Below, piece after piece: positions 1 through 10,223 of a stretch of DNA of 64,000 nt. The DNA is from Steinernema hermaphroditum. Taxonomy: Eukaryota > Nematoda > Chromadorea > Rhabditida > Steinernematidae. The notes under the pieces were generated by a model, which saw nothing but the letters and a program-made list of their open reading frames with translations, searched no databases and was not told the DNA's origin. Each line of letters opens with the position of its first letter. Position 1 is the first letter of the stretch. Location: contig CM059623.1 of assembly GCA_030435675.1 (NCBI GenBank), positions 3,312,012 to 3,376,011 on the forward strand. Direction: 5' to 3'. The translations under genes and the position numbers were made by a program.

Positions 1-259
1 TAGAGTGCATTGGCTCTTTACGGTACCTGTTGGCAAGCTTCAAGCTGTGGAATTAAAACGGTGTCAGTCGTGAGGCATAGACAACGACAATCGACTACTG
101 TCCGCAGCCGCTGCAGCGCCTCGCAGAAGGTCAGTTGCGGCACTGTCCGGTGGGATACCGGTCGTGTCAGAGAGGGGCGCCTTGTGGGCTGATTATTCGA
201 TCCTCTTGCGTGTTTGAAATGTCGTTTTCGTGGATCCTAAGACCTATTATTTACAGACA

Positions 260-1587
260 ATGGGGGAAGAAGGCGACTTTTACACACTCGAGGAACTGGA
301 GCTGCTGTCGGAAGTTGCGACTCGAGGGACAATGGAAGGCCGAAAAATGCCGAAGATCATGCGGGATTCGGCCACGCACTATCGTCGTCATCTGCTGGAT
401 CAACTGAAAGATCAAGTAAAAGAAGTCGACCAAAGTGACTCGAACGCCCTTGAAGAGATCACAGAGACGGTCGGTGCTCTTACAGGTGCACAAGTCAACC
501 AGGAAATCTATGAAACGTATGTTTAGCGCCCGTCTTTCCCTTTACTGGCTATATTCTTGAACATTCAAATGAGTATTCTAGTGAGGACGATGAAGAAGAA
601 AGATTGGAACGGATTGCTGAAGAGAATGACGTTATAGATATGGAAGATGATTCAACAGACGTGATGACGATCGAATCCGACGATGAAGATGTTCAACGTG
701 GACAGTCAGCGGAGGGACCGACTGCAACAGCAGAATTTAGATCCGGCCTTTGGCAGGTAGGGCAACAGCGTAGTCATGAGGTAGTCATCGTATTTTAGTG
801 TCGATCTTGCAAAGAAATTCTGAAAGGATACCGCAGAAACAGTTTGCTAAGACACGTCGGACTTCACGAAGATGGCACACATCCAATTAGTTGTTTTATT
901 GAAGGTTGCCATACCACGTGCAAATGGGGTCATGTGCTTCGTAGACATATAACAGTACTTTTCGTGGATTTCTCCAAGTGATTTGAAAATCTGCTTTCAG
1001 CAAGAACACAAATTGTCAGCAGGAGATTTAATCCTAAACAACACGATCGACTCATCAAAGAAGAACGAACATCCTACGAGAAATTGGAGCCATCATTACA
1101 TAAATATTTTTCTTCTCCGTCTTCAAGATTCGACACGCATGTGAAGACATTGTGGCAGGTGTGTCCTATTAATTGAGATTGTGAAGTTCTATGATCGTTA
1201 ATTTTTAGTGCCAGGTGTGTCAAAAGCAGCTGATAAAAAATCATGAACGGGATCTGCTCAAGCATATAGGAACCCATGTGAACATTTTTTGTCGTTGTCC
1301 TATTGCGGGTTGTGCTAAAACTTGTAGAACTGCCAATAGGCTTCGACACCATCTTACGGTAAGCTAATGCAAAACTGTTTCAAATCTAAATTTACCTTCA
1401 GAACTATCACAAGTTGCGAGCTGCTGACCTTAGTACCGAGCAGCACGGTCGGCTTTTGGAAACCGAGAGAAAGTTCTACGAGAGCGCTAGAATCCAACTT
1501 GATAGATACTTCCCTCCTGGAGCGAACCTGCAACAACAGGCTGATCACGAAGCGTCGACGTCAAATGTGGCACATCTTCGTGTTTGA
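260..1587 (+). pseudogene. Finger-module family copy 1, frameshifted
   Basis: Six exons are visible: 260-516, 582-756, 799-954, 1001-1158, 1209-1358 and 1402-1587. The order is an N-terminal domain (YTLEELELL then KMPKIMRDSA), an acidic exon ending FRSGLWQ, a Cys/His finger, a helical exon, a second finger (CQVC...CRCPIAGC), and a helical exon ending LDRYFPPGA. The ATG of MGEE follows a TTTACAG acceptor, so an upstream non-coding or short coding exon is likely. Exon 4 is 158 nt, against 159 nt in the intact copy at 32,207-33,526. One base is missing near 1,033, just after AGDL; this shifts the frame and leads to a stop inside the exon. All other exon lengths and phases match the intact copy, so the lesion is recent or a base-calling error. 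Function unknown; the fingers suggest nucleic-acid or protein binding. Confidence 0.7.
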
Positions 1588-1863
1588 AGGGAACAACGAG
1601 AATTTTCCGATTTGCGTGTCAACAATGGTGAAGGATAGAAGAATCTTAGTTGTCACGTTAATGCTTATTGTTATTTGTTTTGCCAGGTTGTCTATGAATA
1701 AAACTAACTTTGACAGGATCAGTGAGGTCTACTTCGATTTCTAGCCGTCCTGCGGAATCCTTCTCTACTCTTCGGGGGTCATATCGGCCCGGTGGTTGAC
1801 TTGGAACGAGTCGTCGCTGTGATTCTGATCGATCGAACTGATTGAAAATGCGGATCCTGCCGC

Positions 1864-2640
1864 GAGCACGCTCAGACGATCTCGTACGTCGCCCTGTTCA
1901 AGGCGGAGAAGGTCCGCGAGAAGAACTGGGAAATCGATCACACCGAACGCCTCACGAAGTATCTCGACCATCTAGACTTGATCGACGGCGGAATTTCACG
2001 CGCCAAGCGGAAGCGAAAACACGAGGAGGTCGGACAAAGCGGCGACGAGGCTGAAGAAGATGAAAGCAGTGAAGACAGCAAAGAAGACGCCGATAAGGGG
2101 GTCCGTCGGAACAAGTGAGCTGTTTGGGTCCGGTGACGTTATATCGATTGAACTTGTAGGATCAACTTTGCCGAAGCAGCCGCCGTAATCCAGGGATGTG
2201 CTGAGATTTACAGCAAGAAGGTAGAGTACGTCTACCAGAGAACAATGAAGTTCCAAACTGCAATTGAAGCTCAACATATGTCCACAGTCGTGAAGAAAGG
2301 TCAGTTATCGCCACCGTTCGACTTAAAAATATTGAAAGATGTCAACAATTTCTGTTCGGACTTAAGGAGATTTTCAAATTCATGTTCGTTTGGCAGAACA
2401 AGGTCAAAAAGCTGGAAACATTTCCGATTACTTCTCCATCTCCACAAGGAAACCGTTATGTTTCAGCTGTTTTGCAACCTTTCAATGTGTTTTACCCTCA
2501 AATTCAACATGTTCTGTACTGACTTACATGATCAAACTAAACGATGAACTGTGACAGTGACTTATGGCCATATTGCAGCAGGAAAACGCGAACGGATTGA
2601 CGAATTTAGGCGCAAAATGAAAATAGTGGGCGACAGCGGG
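1864..2640 (+). pseudogene. Condensin II subunit H2-like N-terminal fragment
   Basis: Three exons fit one frame: about 1864-2114, 2160-2299 and 2579-2640, with a 45-bp first intron. The first encodes EKVREKNWEID then TKYLDHLDLIDGG, and the second INFAEAAAVIQG then YSKKVEYVYQ. This matches the N-terminal region of the kleisin NCAPH2 (KLE-2 in C. elegans), where a KNW block, an EYLEELD block and an EAALLIQGS/YSKKVEYLY block occur in this order. The third exon (AGKRERIDEFRRK) matches the basic stretch that follows. A lysine- and acid-rich insert separates the first two blocks. The open frame has an in-frame TGA four codons upstream of the first recognisable residues and no ATG, and nothing from the middle or C-terminal (winged-helix) part is seen. 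It is therefore a truncated copy, or a gene cut by rearrangement. The family call rests on remembered motifs, not a search. Confidence 0.5.
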
Positions 2641-2984
2641 TGTGAGATCCTGCATTTGCATTTATCCATGCTATGATCATCAAATGAACTGTTGTCTTTT
2701 CACTCACCCTGACTTTTTTGACTAAAATATTCGTTGCAGGGTGCCGTGGTTCTGCGCGTGCAGAACAAAGCGTTCATGAATGAATTCACGGACCCTGAAT
2801 TCACGAATTGCACCGAATCTCGGGGAATGTCCATAGCTGTCGAGTGCATACGGGACGCCACGATGCTCGCCGCCCCAATCAGTCAGCCGGCGGTCGTGCG
2901 TACTCGCTGATGGTGTACTGGCCACTCTGCTCAGAGCTCCACGCTGGCCGCTCTCGACCTTTTAAACTTTGTGTCTAGACACTA

Positions 2985-3170
2985 GACAAGCTGTTCATCG
3001 CTTCCGGGATTTCCCGGATTTCAGCTGGATTTGAATCGCGCGCCAATTCTGAATTAGACGTCTACGCGCCACATAACATGTCTACAAGACGCAGAAGTTT
3101 CTGGAACATCATCTAGACAACACTGTGGGCTGCAAACCGCCGGGAGTAGCAGAGTTCATCAGTGTGCCGG
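2985..3170 (+). repeat. Duplicated 5' flank of finger family, copy at 2.99 kb
   Basis: A segment containing GCGCGCCAATTCTGAA, TAGACGTCTACGCGCC, TCTACAAGACGCAGAA and GGGCTGCAAACCGCCGGGAG lies about 350-500 bp upstream of family copy 2. The reverse complement of the same series occurs at about 60,585-60,720. It is probably part of the promoter or 5' untranslated region that travels with the family. The rest of 2,650-3,460 holds no coding signal that I can support. Confidence 0.55.
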
Positions 3171-3521
3171 AGTGGACTGTGATTGGTGATTGGTTGTGTT
3201 CCGGAGTGTGCCCGTGTGGGCCTGTTGTGCTTGGTCGTTATTTGTGTAGTACCAGTGTGGTAAATTGTTGTTAATCGCTTGGTTTTGTCGTGTCTCTGGA
3301 GATCCGTGGGATCCCAGTTTTTGTTGTATAGGAAAAATCGCGCGTTGCGGATCTATTTCTGTGGTCTTGTCAGGCGTTCAAGCTTGCGAGTTTACGCCAG
3401 CTGTGGTTGCGAGGCTATTGAATTAGCTCGCGTGAGTTAGTTGCTGTAGTGACAGCCGTGTCACCGCGTGATTGGACGTTACGTGGATCCTTCCCTTACT
3501 AATACTTATTATTTCCAGACT

Positions 3522-4445
3522 ATGGGGGAAGAAGCCTTTTACACGTTCGAGGATCTGGAGCTGCTGGCGGAGGTTGCGACTCGAGGGACAATGGAAGGTC
3601 AAAGAGTGCCAAAGATCATGTGGAATTCGGCCAAGCACTATCGTCGTCATCTGCTGGATCAGATGAGAGATGAAGCAGAACAAGTCGACCAAAATTACTC
3701 GAACGTCCTTGAAGAGATCAATGAGACGGTCGCTGCCCTTGCAGGTGCACAAGTCAACCAGGAAATCTATAAAACGTATGTTTAGCGCCCGTCTTTCCCT
3801 TTATTTCCATTGTTGGTTATATTCTTGGACATTCAAATGAATATCCCTATTCTAGTGAGGACGACATGGAAGATGATTCAACAGAGGCGATCACGATTGA
3901 ATCCGATGATGAAGATGATCAACGTGGACAGTCAGCGGAGGCAACGACTCCTACAGCGGAATTTAGATCCGGCCTTTGGCAGGTAGGACGATATCTGTCT
4001 TCAACAGCTGACAGACGTGTGAACACATTGTGGCAGGTGTGTCCAATTATTTGGCATTGTTGTAAAGTTCTATAATTTTTAATGTTTAGTGCCAGATATG
4101 TCCAAAGCGGCTGGTAGGATCTCATGAAGCGGATCTGCTCAGGCATATAGGAACGCACGAGAATATTTTATGTTGTTGTCCTATCGCGGGTTGTGTTAAG
4201 GTTTGTAGAACCACCTCTGGGATTCGCAGCCATCTTAAGGTAAGCTATTGCAAAACTGTTTAAAAATGGAAATCTTTCTCCAGGTGCACCACAAACTGCG
4301 AGCTGCTGACCTTAGTGCTGAACAGCACTGTCTGCTTTTGGAAACCGAGAGAAAGTTCTACGAGAGTGCTAGAATCCATTTTGATAGATACTTCCCGCCC
4401 GGAGCGATGCTGCAAGGGCAGGCTGATCACAAAACGTCGACGTGA
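3522..4445 (+). CDS. Finger-module family copy 2, short form
   Basis: Four exons close in frame: 3522-3775, 3856-3982, 4090-4239 and 4284-4445, giving 230 aa. The start is the ATG right after a TTTCCAG acceptor, as in copies 1 and 5. The N-terminal domain (FYTFEDLELLAEV, then VPKIMWNSAKHYRRHLLDQ) is followed by an acidic linker ending FRSGLWQ, one finger exon (CQICPKRL, HIGTH, CCCPIAGC, HL) and one helical exon (HKLRAADLSAEQ, ETERKFYESA, DRYFPPGA). The first finger plus helix of the full form is missing. In its place, 3,983-4,036 keeps only the end of the old helical exon (up to ATTGTGGCAG) inside the intron. So the gene lost one module by internal deletion yet kept an open frame. A single-finger product may still bind but with altered specificity (inference). 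Confidence 0.72.
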
Positions 4446-5298
4446 ATGTGGCACATCGTGTGTTTGAAGGGTACAACGAGAATTTTCTGATCCGCGTTGC
4501 AGCAATGGTGAAGAACACGAAAATATTAATTGTTATGTTAATGCTTATTGTTGTCTATTTTATTGTCTATGGAAAAAAGTGACTTTCGCTTCTTGTTTGC
4601 ACGCCTGAAAATCAATTCGGTTGGTATTTACGCGTTTGCAAATGAGGAGTTGTGTTATTCTCAGGGACTTATTGGCCTAGTGGAACGCTGTCATTAGACA
4701 TCTCGCTCGACACCCCGCGCGCGCTTAGAAAACTTTTTTTCCGTTTTTCTTCGGTTAGCCTTGCCTGGCTATCGTTATATGGCTACCCGTTCTCTTTCAT
4801 GTGTGACATTTACATTTACCTTCATTGTCTCGATTTCGTAATCTCGGCAGATTACCGTAGTTCACTTTGATTGTGCTCATTGTTGCCTGTTTTGCCGTTT
4901 CCGAGTGTTGGCGAACGTTCTCTGTCACAGACGAAGATAGTGGCAGACATGTTGTCTAGACCAATTCACTAGCAATGTTTCCATTTTTTGGGCTCGGTCT
5001 GCTCATCTGTACTTTGAGCGTCGGTCGGACCGACTAACGCTATGGAAATGTTTCGATTTCCTTTGTTCTAGAGCAGACGTTGTCTCACAGACTGTCGCAG
5101 AGATGTTCAGTTGTTAGAGCCGCGGAGACATTTGGGTTAGGACACTTTTGGCCATTCGCTTTGGATGACCGGCCATAGACGACCACCCACAGCGTCACCC
5201 TGTTCTTGTTCTTCATCCTTCTTTTTTCGTGTTTGTTCTTTTTCTTTTGCTGGCTATTGCAATCGTTGTTTATTCGTACTTTCAGAAGTCGTTGAACG
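4446..5298. other. Gene-free spacer with duplicated upstream region
   Basis: No coding signal is supported here. From about 4,888 onward the sequence is nearly identical to 7,784 onward and is the upstream region of copy 3. An earlier related stretch (about 4,803-4,885) resembles 7,619-7,700. Confidence 0.5.
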
Positions 5299-5681
5299 AT
5301 GACTGATCTTGGAAGCGCTGCATTCCCTGCAAACGGATCTCCTCACCGTTTGGACGGAGGTACCGAAGAAGAAGTCATTGGTGAACCCGCCGCCCTTCAG
5401 TGCCAGGTAAACAATCGTGTAATTTCCAGTTATGAACGACCGTATTGTAGGCTTGCAGTGCCAAAGTCTGTGAGTGGGACCAAAAGGATGTCGACAAGCA
5501 TATCGCCAGTCACACAGAAAACCCCTGTGCCTGTTTCTTCAGAGGCTGCGATCGAACTTTTCAATGCCCCTTGACTTTCCGTGTTCACGTATTGGTAAGA
5601 TTCTAGTTTGTTTGCGGTGTTTATCATATCAAAGTTTAGAAGAAACACGGTTTGGCGCCTGATCAGTTGGCTCCTGAATTG
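4888..5681 (+). repeat. Near-identical direct duplication, left copy
   Basis: About 790 bp repeats at 7,784-8,577 with a constant offset of 2,896. It covers the upstream region and exons 1-2 of copies 3 and 4 plus the start of exon 3. The 91-residue translation read from the start codon is identical in both. Identity stops abruptly inside exon 3 (CCTGAATTG shared, then different). Confidence 0.85.
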
Positions 5682-7348
5682 CGAACAATCCTTGCCCATC
5701 AAGTACGTCTTGTCAGTCCTCGTTTTCCAATTCAGGTGTATCTTTCAGAGCCAAGGCTGTAAAGTTAATCTGCAGACAAGGGGAATCCGTGATTTCCTAG
5801 AACACTTGGCAGTACACGAAAACATTTTCTATGAATGCGCCGCAGAAGGCTGTGAAAAACGCTTCAGAACACATCCAGAACTCCATGAACATTTGACAGT
5901 AAAATATCCCTGTAAATTTTGTGTTAATTCGCTACCTTTTAGGCTTGCCATGAACTCACAGCCTCGACATTCAGCGAACAAATAGTCGACTCTTTTCGCA
6001 ATCGTACCGTCCTCAAATTAGGAAAGTATTTCGACGAAGAGAAAGAAGTGGGGGCGGACAAAAATATGACCAGCGTTGGTGTTGTGGGCATAAAAGAAGA
6101 CTCAGACGAAATTGTGGTGATCAAGGTGGTTCCAGCGGTCAGTTTCAAAGAACACGTAAAGGTAAACTGTCTCAGCCACTTTCGATAATTTGTGCCTTTT
6201 AGGAAGAACGCAACATCTCGAATCCCAGCGAAAGCCAGCACTGCGCCATTCAAATAACGGCCCATGCTGACGCGCGCCCCGCTAGAGAGAAGTCTTATGA
6301 AATCGTCGAGTCAGTGTTATCTTTTTCTATGCTAAATATTTTAGATGTAGTTCTAGCGATGAAAACCAAATGGGAGTGGCGAATTGCAATGCTGACGATG
6401 ACGTTGTGGTTGCAAAAGAAGAGCCGAACGATGTTGTACTGATCAGTTCAGTCAATGCAGAGCATCAACTTGCTTCAGCAGCCGATGGTACTACGTCTGC
6501 AACTGCATTTAGAGCTGGTATTTGGCAGGTATATCGGATAACAGTCAGTCACAATCAAAGCAGTTATCGTTTTAGTGTCAACAGTGCAAAAAGAATGTGA
6601 ACGCACGCAGCAAAAGGGATTTGCTGCAGCACGTCGGAACACACGAACATAACATTGAAGAAATTCATTGTTTTGTCGAAGGATGCCAGTTCACATCGAA
6701 ATGTTTGAAATGTCTTCGTGGTCATCTGAATGTACCAAGATGGAATTTCCCCAAATAATTACAAATGCGTTTCTAGCAAAAACACGGACTTTCCGCGGAA
6801 GATTTGAAGTCTTCGCAATACCAAGAACTTGTCGATTTAGAGCGAACGTTCCGCCAGAAAATGGAAGACCACCTGGACAAGTATTTCCCCGCTCGAGCAT
6901 TTGTCTCAAAAATGGAAGTCGGAAACACTTTGAAGGTATACTTGCTGTAGTGGTCCGTGTGTTTGCTACCTAATGTTTAGCCTGAAGTTTCTGGGAGGCC
7001 GTTGACAGGCTTGCATCAACAGGTCTTACTGCGCGACATGAGAGCACGTGGACAAATTCTCTGCCCATGTATCGTTGAAGGTTGTACTAGAAGACGTTAC
7101 TTCACCCCAGAACGGCTTAAGATCCATCTGAAGGTAAGACGGTGACACACTGTTGCTTTGCGGTTGGTGGATCTGTGTGATTTCAGAATCTCCACAACCT
7201 TCGGCCTGACGATTTGAACGATGAACAGCGCAAGCGGCTTTTGGAAGTTGAACGAAATTTCTTTAGAGACATGAAGGATGCTTTTGATCGTCATTTTCCT
7301 CCTGAAGTTAAGAAAGAACCGACGAACGATACCAATAAGGCTATGTGA
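5299..7348 (+). CDS. Finger-module family copy 3, long subfamily
   Basis: Eleven exons close in frame: 5299-5406, 5451-5594, 5640-5702, 5749-5898, 5943-6161, 6203-6309, 6345-6528, 6576-6731, 6777-6935, 6981-7133 and 7187-7348, giving 534 aa. The start is MTDLGSAAFP. Finger exons (about 50 residues each, pattern C-x2-C, H-x3-H, C-x4-C, H) alternate with helical exons containing HGL or HNL, a DL or DQL turn, an ER-x-F segment, and DKYFPARA or DRHFPPEV at the end. The finger in the exon at 5749 keeps only one of its first two cysteines, and the finger at 6981 has lost the first pair, so those two may be degenerate. The exon at 6345 ends FRAGIWQ, equivalent to FRSGLWQ of copies 1, 2 and 5. Nuclear localisation and nucleic-acid binding are inference from the fingers; I recognise no named family. 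Confidence 0.7.
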
Positions 7349-7783
7349 AAGTGAGACAAGCAGATTCGAGATTCAAGCATATTACGGAAGTTTTTAGATT
7401 CGAAAGGCCGCAGAAGGAGAGTTTACGAAATCTCTTTTGTTATTGGTGCTTGTTGATTGTTTGCTTTGATTGTTTTCACGTGATGGTTGTACATGGTGCC
7501 TTTTTTCTGTATATACCTAAAATTCAGTGAAATTGTTTACTTTCCTCAATATCATTATTTGTTATAAAGACTTCCCTCAGCCTCCGTAGAACGAGTAATG
7601 GAGATTGCTCTCTTGCATGTGTGATATCTGCCTTCATTGTTTCGATTTCCTAGTCTCAGTAGTTTACTGTAGTTCACTTTGATTGTGCTTATTGTTGGTT
7701 TTGTCGCCGTTTCCGACTGATGAGCGTATTCTGTCCCAGACAAAAACAGTGACTCAGTGGCAGACATTCCGGACATTGTTGCC

Positions 7784-8577
7784 TGTTTTGCCGTTTCCGA
7801 GTGATGGCGAACGTTCTCTGTCACAGACGAAGACAGTCGCAGACATGTTGTCTAGAACAATTCACTAGCAATGTCTCCATTTTCTGGGCTCGTTCTGCTC
7901 ATCTGCACTTTGAGCGTCGGTCGGACCGACTAACGCTATGGAAATGTTTCGATTTCCTTTGTTCTAGAGCAGACGTTGTCTCACAGACTGTCGCAGAGAT
8001 GTTCAGTTGTTAGAGCCGCGGAGACATTTGGGTTAGGACACTTTTGGCCATTCGCTTTGGATGACCGGCCATAGACGACCACCCACAGCGTCACCCTGTT
8101 CTTGTTCTTCATCCTTCTTTTTTCGTGTTTGTTCTTTTTCTTTTGCTGGCTATTGCAATCGTTGTTTATTCGTACTTTCAGAAGTCGTTGAACGATGACT
8201 GATCTTGGAAGCGCTGCATTCCCTGCAAACGGATCTCCTCACCGTTTGGACGGAGGTACCGAAGAAGAAGTCATTGGTGAACCCGCCGCCCTTCAGTGCC
8301 AGGTAAACAATCGTGTAATTTCCAGTTATGAACGACCGTATTGTAGGCTTGCAGTGCCAAAGTCTGTGAGTGGGACCAAAAGGATGTCGACAAGCATATC
8401 GCCAGTCACACAGAAAACCCCTGTGCCTGTTTCTTCAGAGGCTGCGATCGAACTTTTCAATGCCCCTTGACTTTCCGTGTTCACGTATTGGTAAGATTCT
8501 AGTTTGTTTGCGGTGTTTATCATATCAAAGTTTAGAAGAAACACGGTTTGGCGCCTGATCAGTTGGCTCCTGAATTG
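7784..8577 (+). repeat. Near-identical direct duplication, right copy
   Basis: Partner of 4,888-5,681. Differences are confined to scattered single bases in the upstream part. The preceding stretch 7,619-7,790 contains an extra partial repeat of GCCGTTTCCGA and GTCACAGACGAAGACAGT-like sequence. Apart from this, 7,349-8,194 has no supported gene. Confidence 0.85.
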
Positions 8578-9888
8578 AGAGAAATGCTTGAGGAGGTATA
8601 CTTACTTAATTTACTTAATTTGGTCATAAATCATTTTTCAGAGTCGTGATTGCCGAAGGAACCTGAAAGCAATAGGTCTCAGGCACTTCTTGGACCACAT
8701 TGCATTCCACGAGGAAACTTTCTGCGAATGCCCTATAGAAGAATGTGAACAACATTTGGAGTCCGTTCCAGAAATCGGTGAACACTCAACAGTGAGATAT
8801 TTCATTCAGATTTCTCTTAAAGCATTAGCTTTTAGGACAGACACGAACCCGCGGCTCTCAACGAACAAAAACACCATGATCACATCGACGATTCCGTTTG
8901 TGGCACTACAGTGCCCAGATTAGAGAATCATGTCAATGAAGAAAAAGCAGGAACAGATCAGAATGTGGGCGATGTGAACGATGCAAAGGACGCAGCAAAG
9001 GTCGAATCCGCCGAGAAAGAGTTGTCACTTGGTGCCTCAACAGTCGACGAGACGACTTCTGGAACAACAGTTGGATTTACACCCGGCACTTGGCAGGTTA
9101 GTATATGCGTGGGATAAGCAAGCTATCGTAATTTAGTGTCAACACTGCAACGCAACTGTGAAGGCACGCGGAAAAAGGGACTTGATGCAGCACGCTATGA
9201 AACACGAAGATATCATGCAATCAAGTCCCTGTTTTATTGAAGGTTGCCCTAAGATATGTCATTGGGGTTATTCACTTCGTGCTCATCTGATGGTACGGAA
9301 AGGAATCGTGTTGATTGATTAAAGAACATTTTTACAGATGAAGCATAGAATCTCGGCAGGAGGTTTAACTTCAGAACAGCGTCAGAAGCTCATAGAGTCG
9401 GAGAGAGCATTTTTTGAGAAAATGGAACCCCGCATGGAGAAGTATTTCCCGCCTCAAGCACTTATTTCAAAAACCGCGTGGCTGGTATGTTCGCCACAGT
9501 GTTTTGTATGATCTCTAGGTTATTTTCAGTGCCAACAGTGTCACAAGGAGGTCAAAGTATGGCACGTGCAAAGTTTGCTCTCTCACATAGGATCCCATGA
9601 ATATTTCTCTTGCGCTTGCCCCATTGAGGGTTGCAATCGAACTTACAAAAATCCCACAGGACTTCGTAACCATTTGAAGGTACAACAATGAAAGGCGGTT
9701 TTCAAGTAAACCATAGTTGTTTTCAGAGCCAACACAAACTTATACCCGGTGACATGAACGGCGAACTGCGCAATCAACTTTTGGGAGTTGAACGAAACTT
9801 CTACGACAGCGCCAAGGACCATCTTGGTAAATACTTCCCTGCAGAGGCGAGGTTAGAACAGCCGGTTGAAACCGTAACATCTACTTGA
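8195..9888 (+). CDS. Finger-module family copy 4, long subfamily
   Basis: Nine exons close in frame: 8195-8302, 8347-8490, 8536-8595, 8642-8791, 8836-9096, 9137-9292, 9338-9484, 9530-9679 and 9727-9888, giving 445 aa. Exons 1 and 2 are identical to those of copy 3. From the middle of exon 3 the two genes differ strongly, although the module order is the same: finger, short helix, degenerate finger, acidic linker ending FTPGTWQ, finger (CQHC...CFIEGC), helix ending MEKYFPPQA, finger (CQQC...CACPIEGC), helix ending LGKYFPAEA. Copy 3 has an extra split in the acidic region. The mosaic similarity means the 5' half was copied from, or converted by, the neighbour. Role unknown, as for copy 3. Confidence 0.7.
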
Positions 9889-10223
9889 AGATGGGATGCG
9901 TAAGCGAATACATAGCGCATGATTGTTGTTTTAGTCGTTATGTTGTTATTCCTTCACGAAAGGACCACATTTCACTTGAATGTACTTATTTTTTTACCTT
10001 ATGTTCAAATATTTGCTTTACCACTTCTACAGGAACTCAAATACGAAAACAACTCAAATAACAAGAATTGCGGTAGCGCTTCAGCGGATCCTCCTGTGAT
10101 AACGATACGGATCTTCTTCATCGCGTTTAGACGAACCGCTTGAGACTGTTCGCTTGTCCTGCAAGTTACGCGTGAACAACGTTTCACAGACTACCGTAAC
10201 CCATACGTCACAAATTAGACTAA

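Noticed and set aside
1..230. Short frames upstream of family copy 1 as an extra coding exon
   Set aside because: The matching upstream region of copy 5 does not keep the same frame; it looks like 5' flank or untranslated leader.
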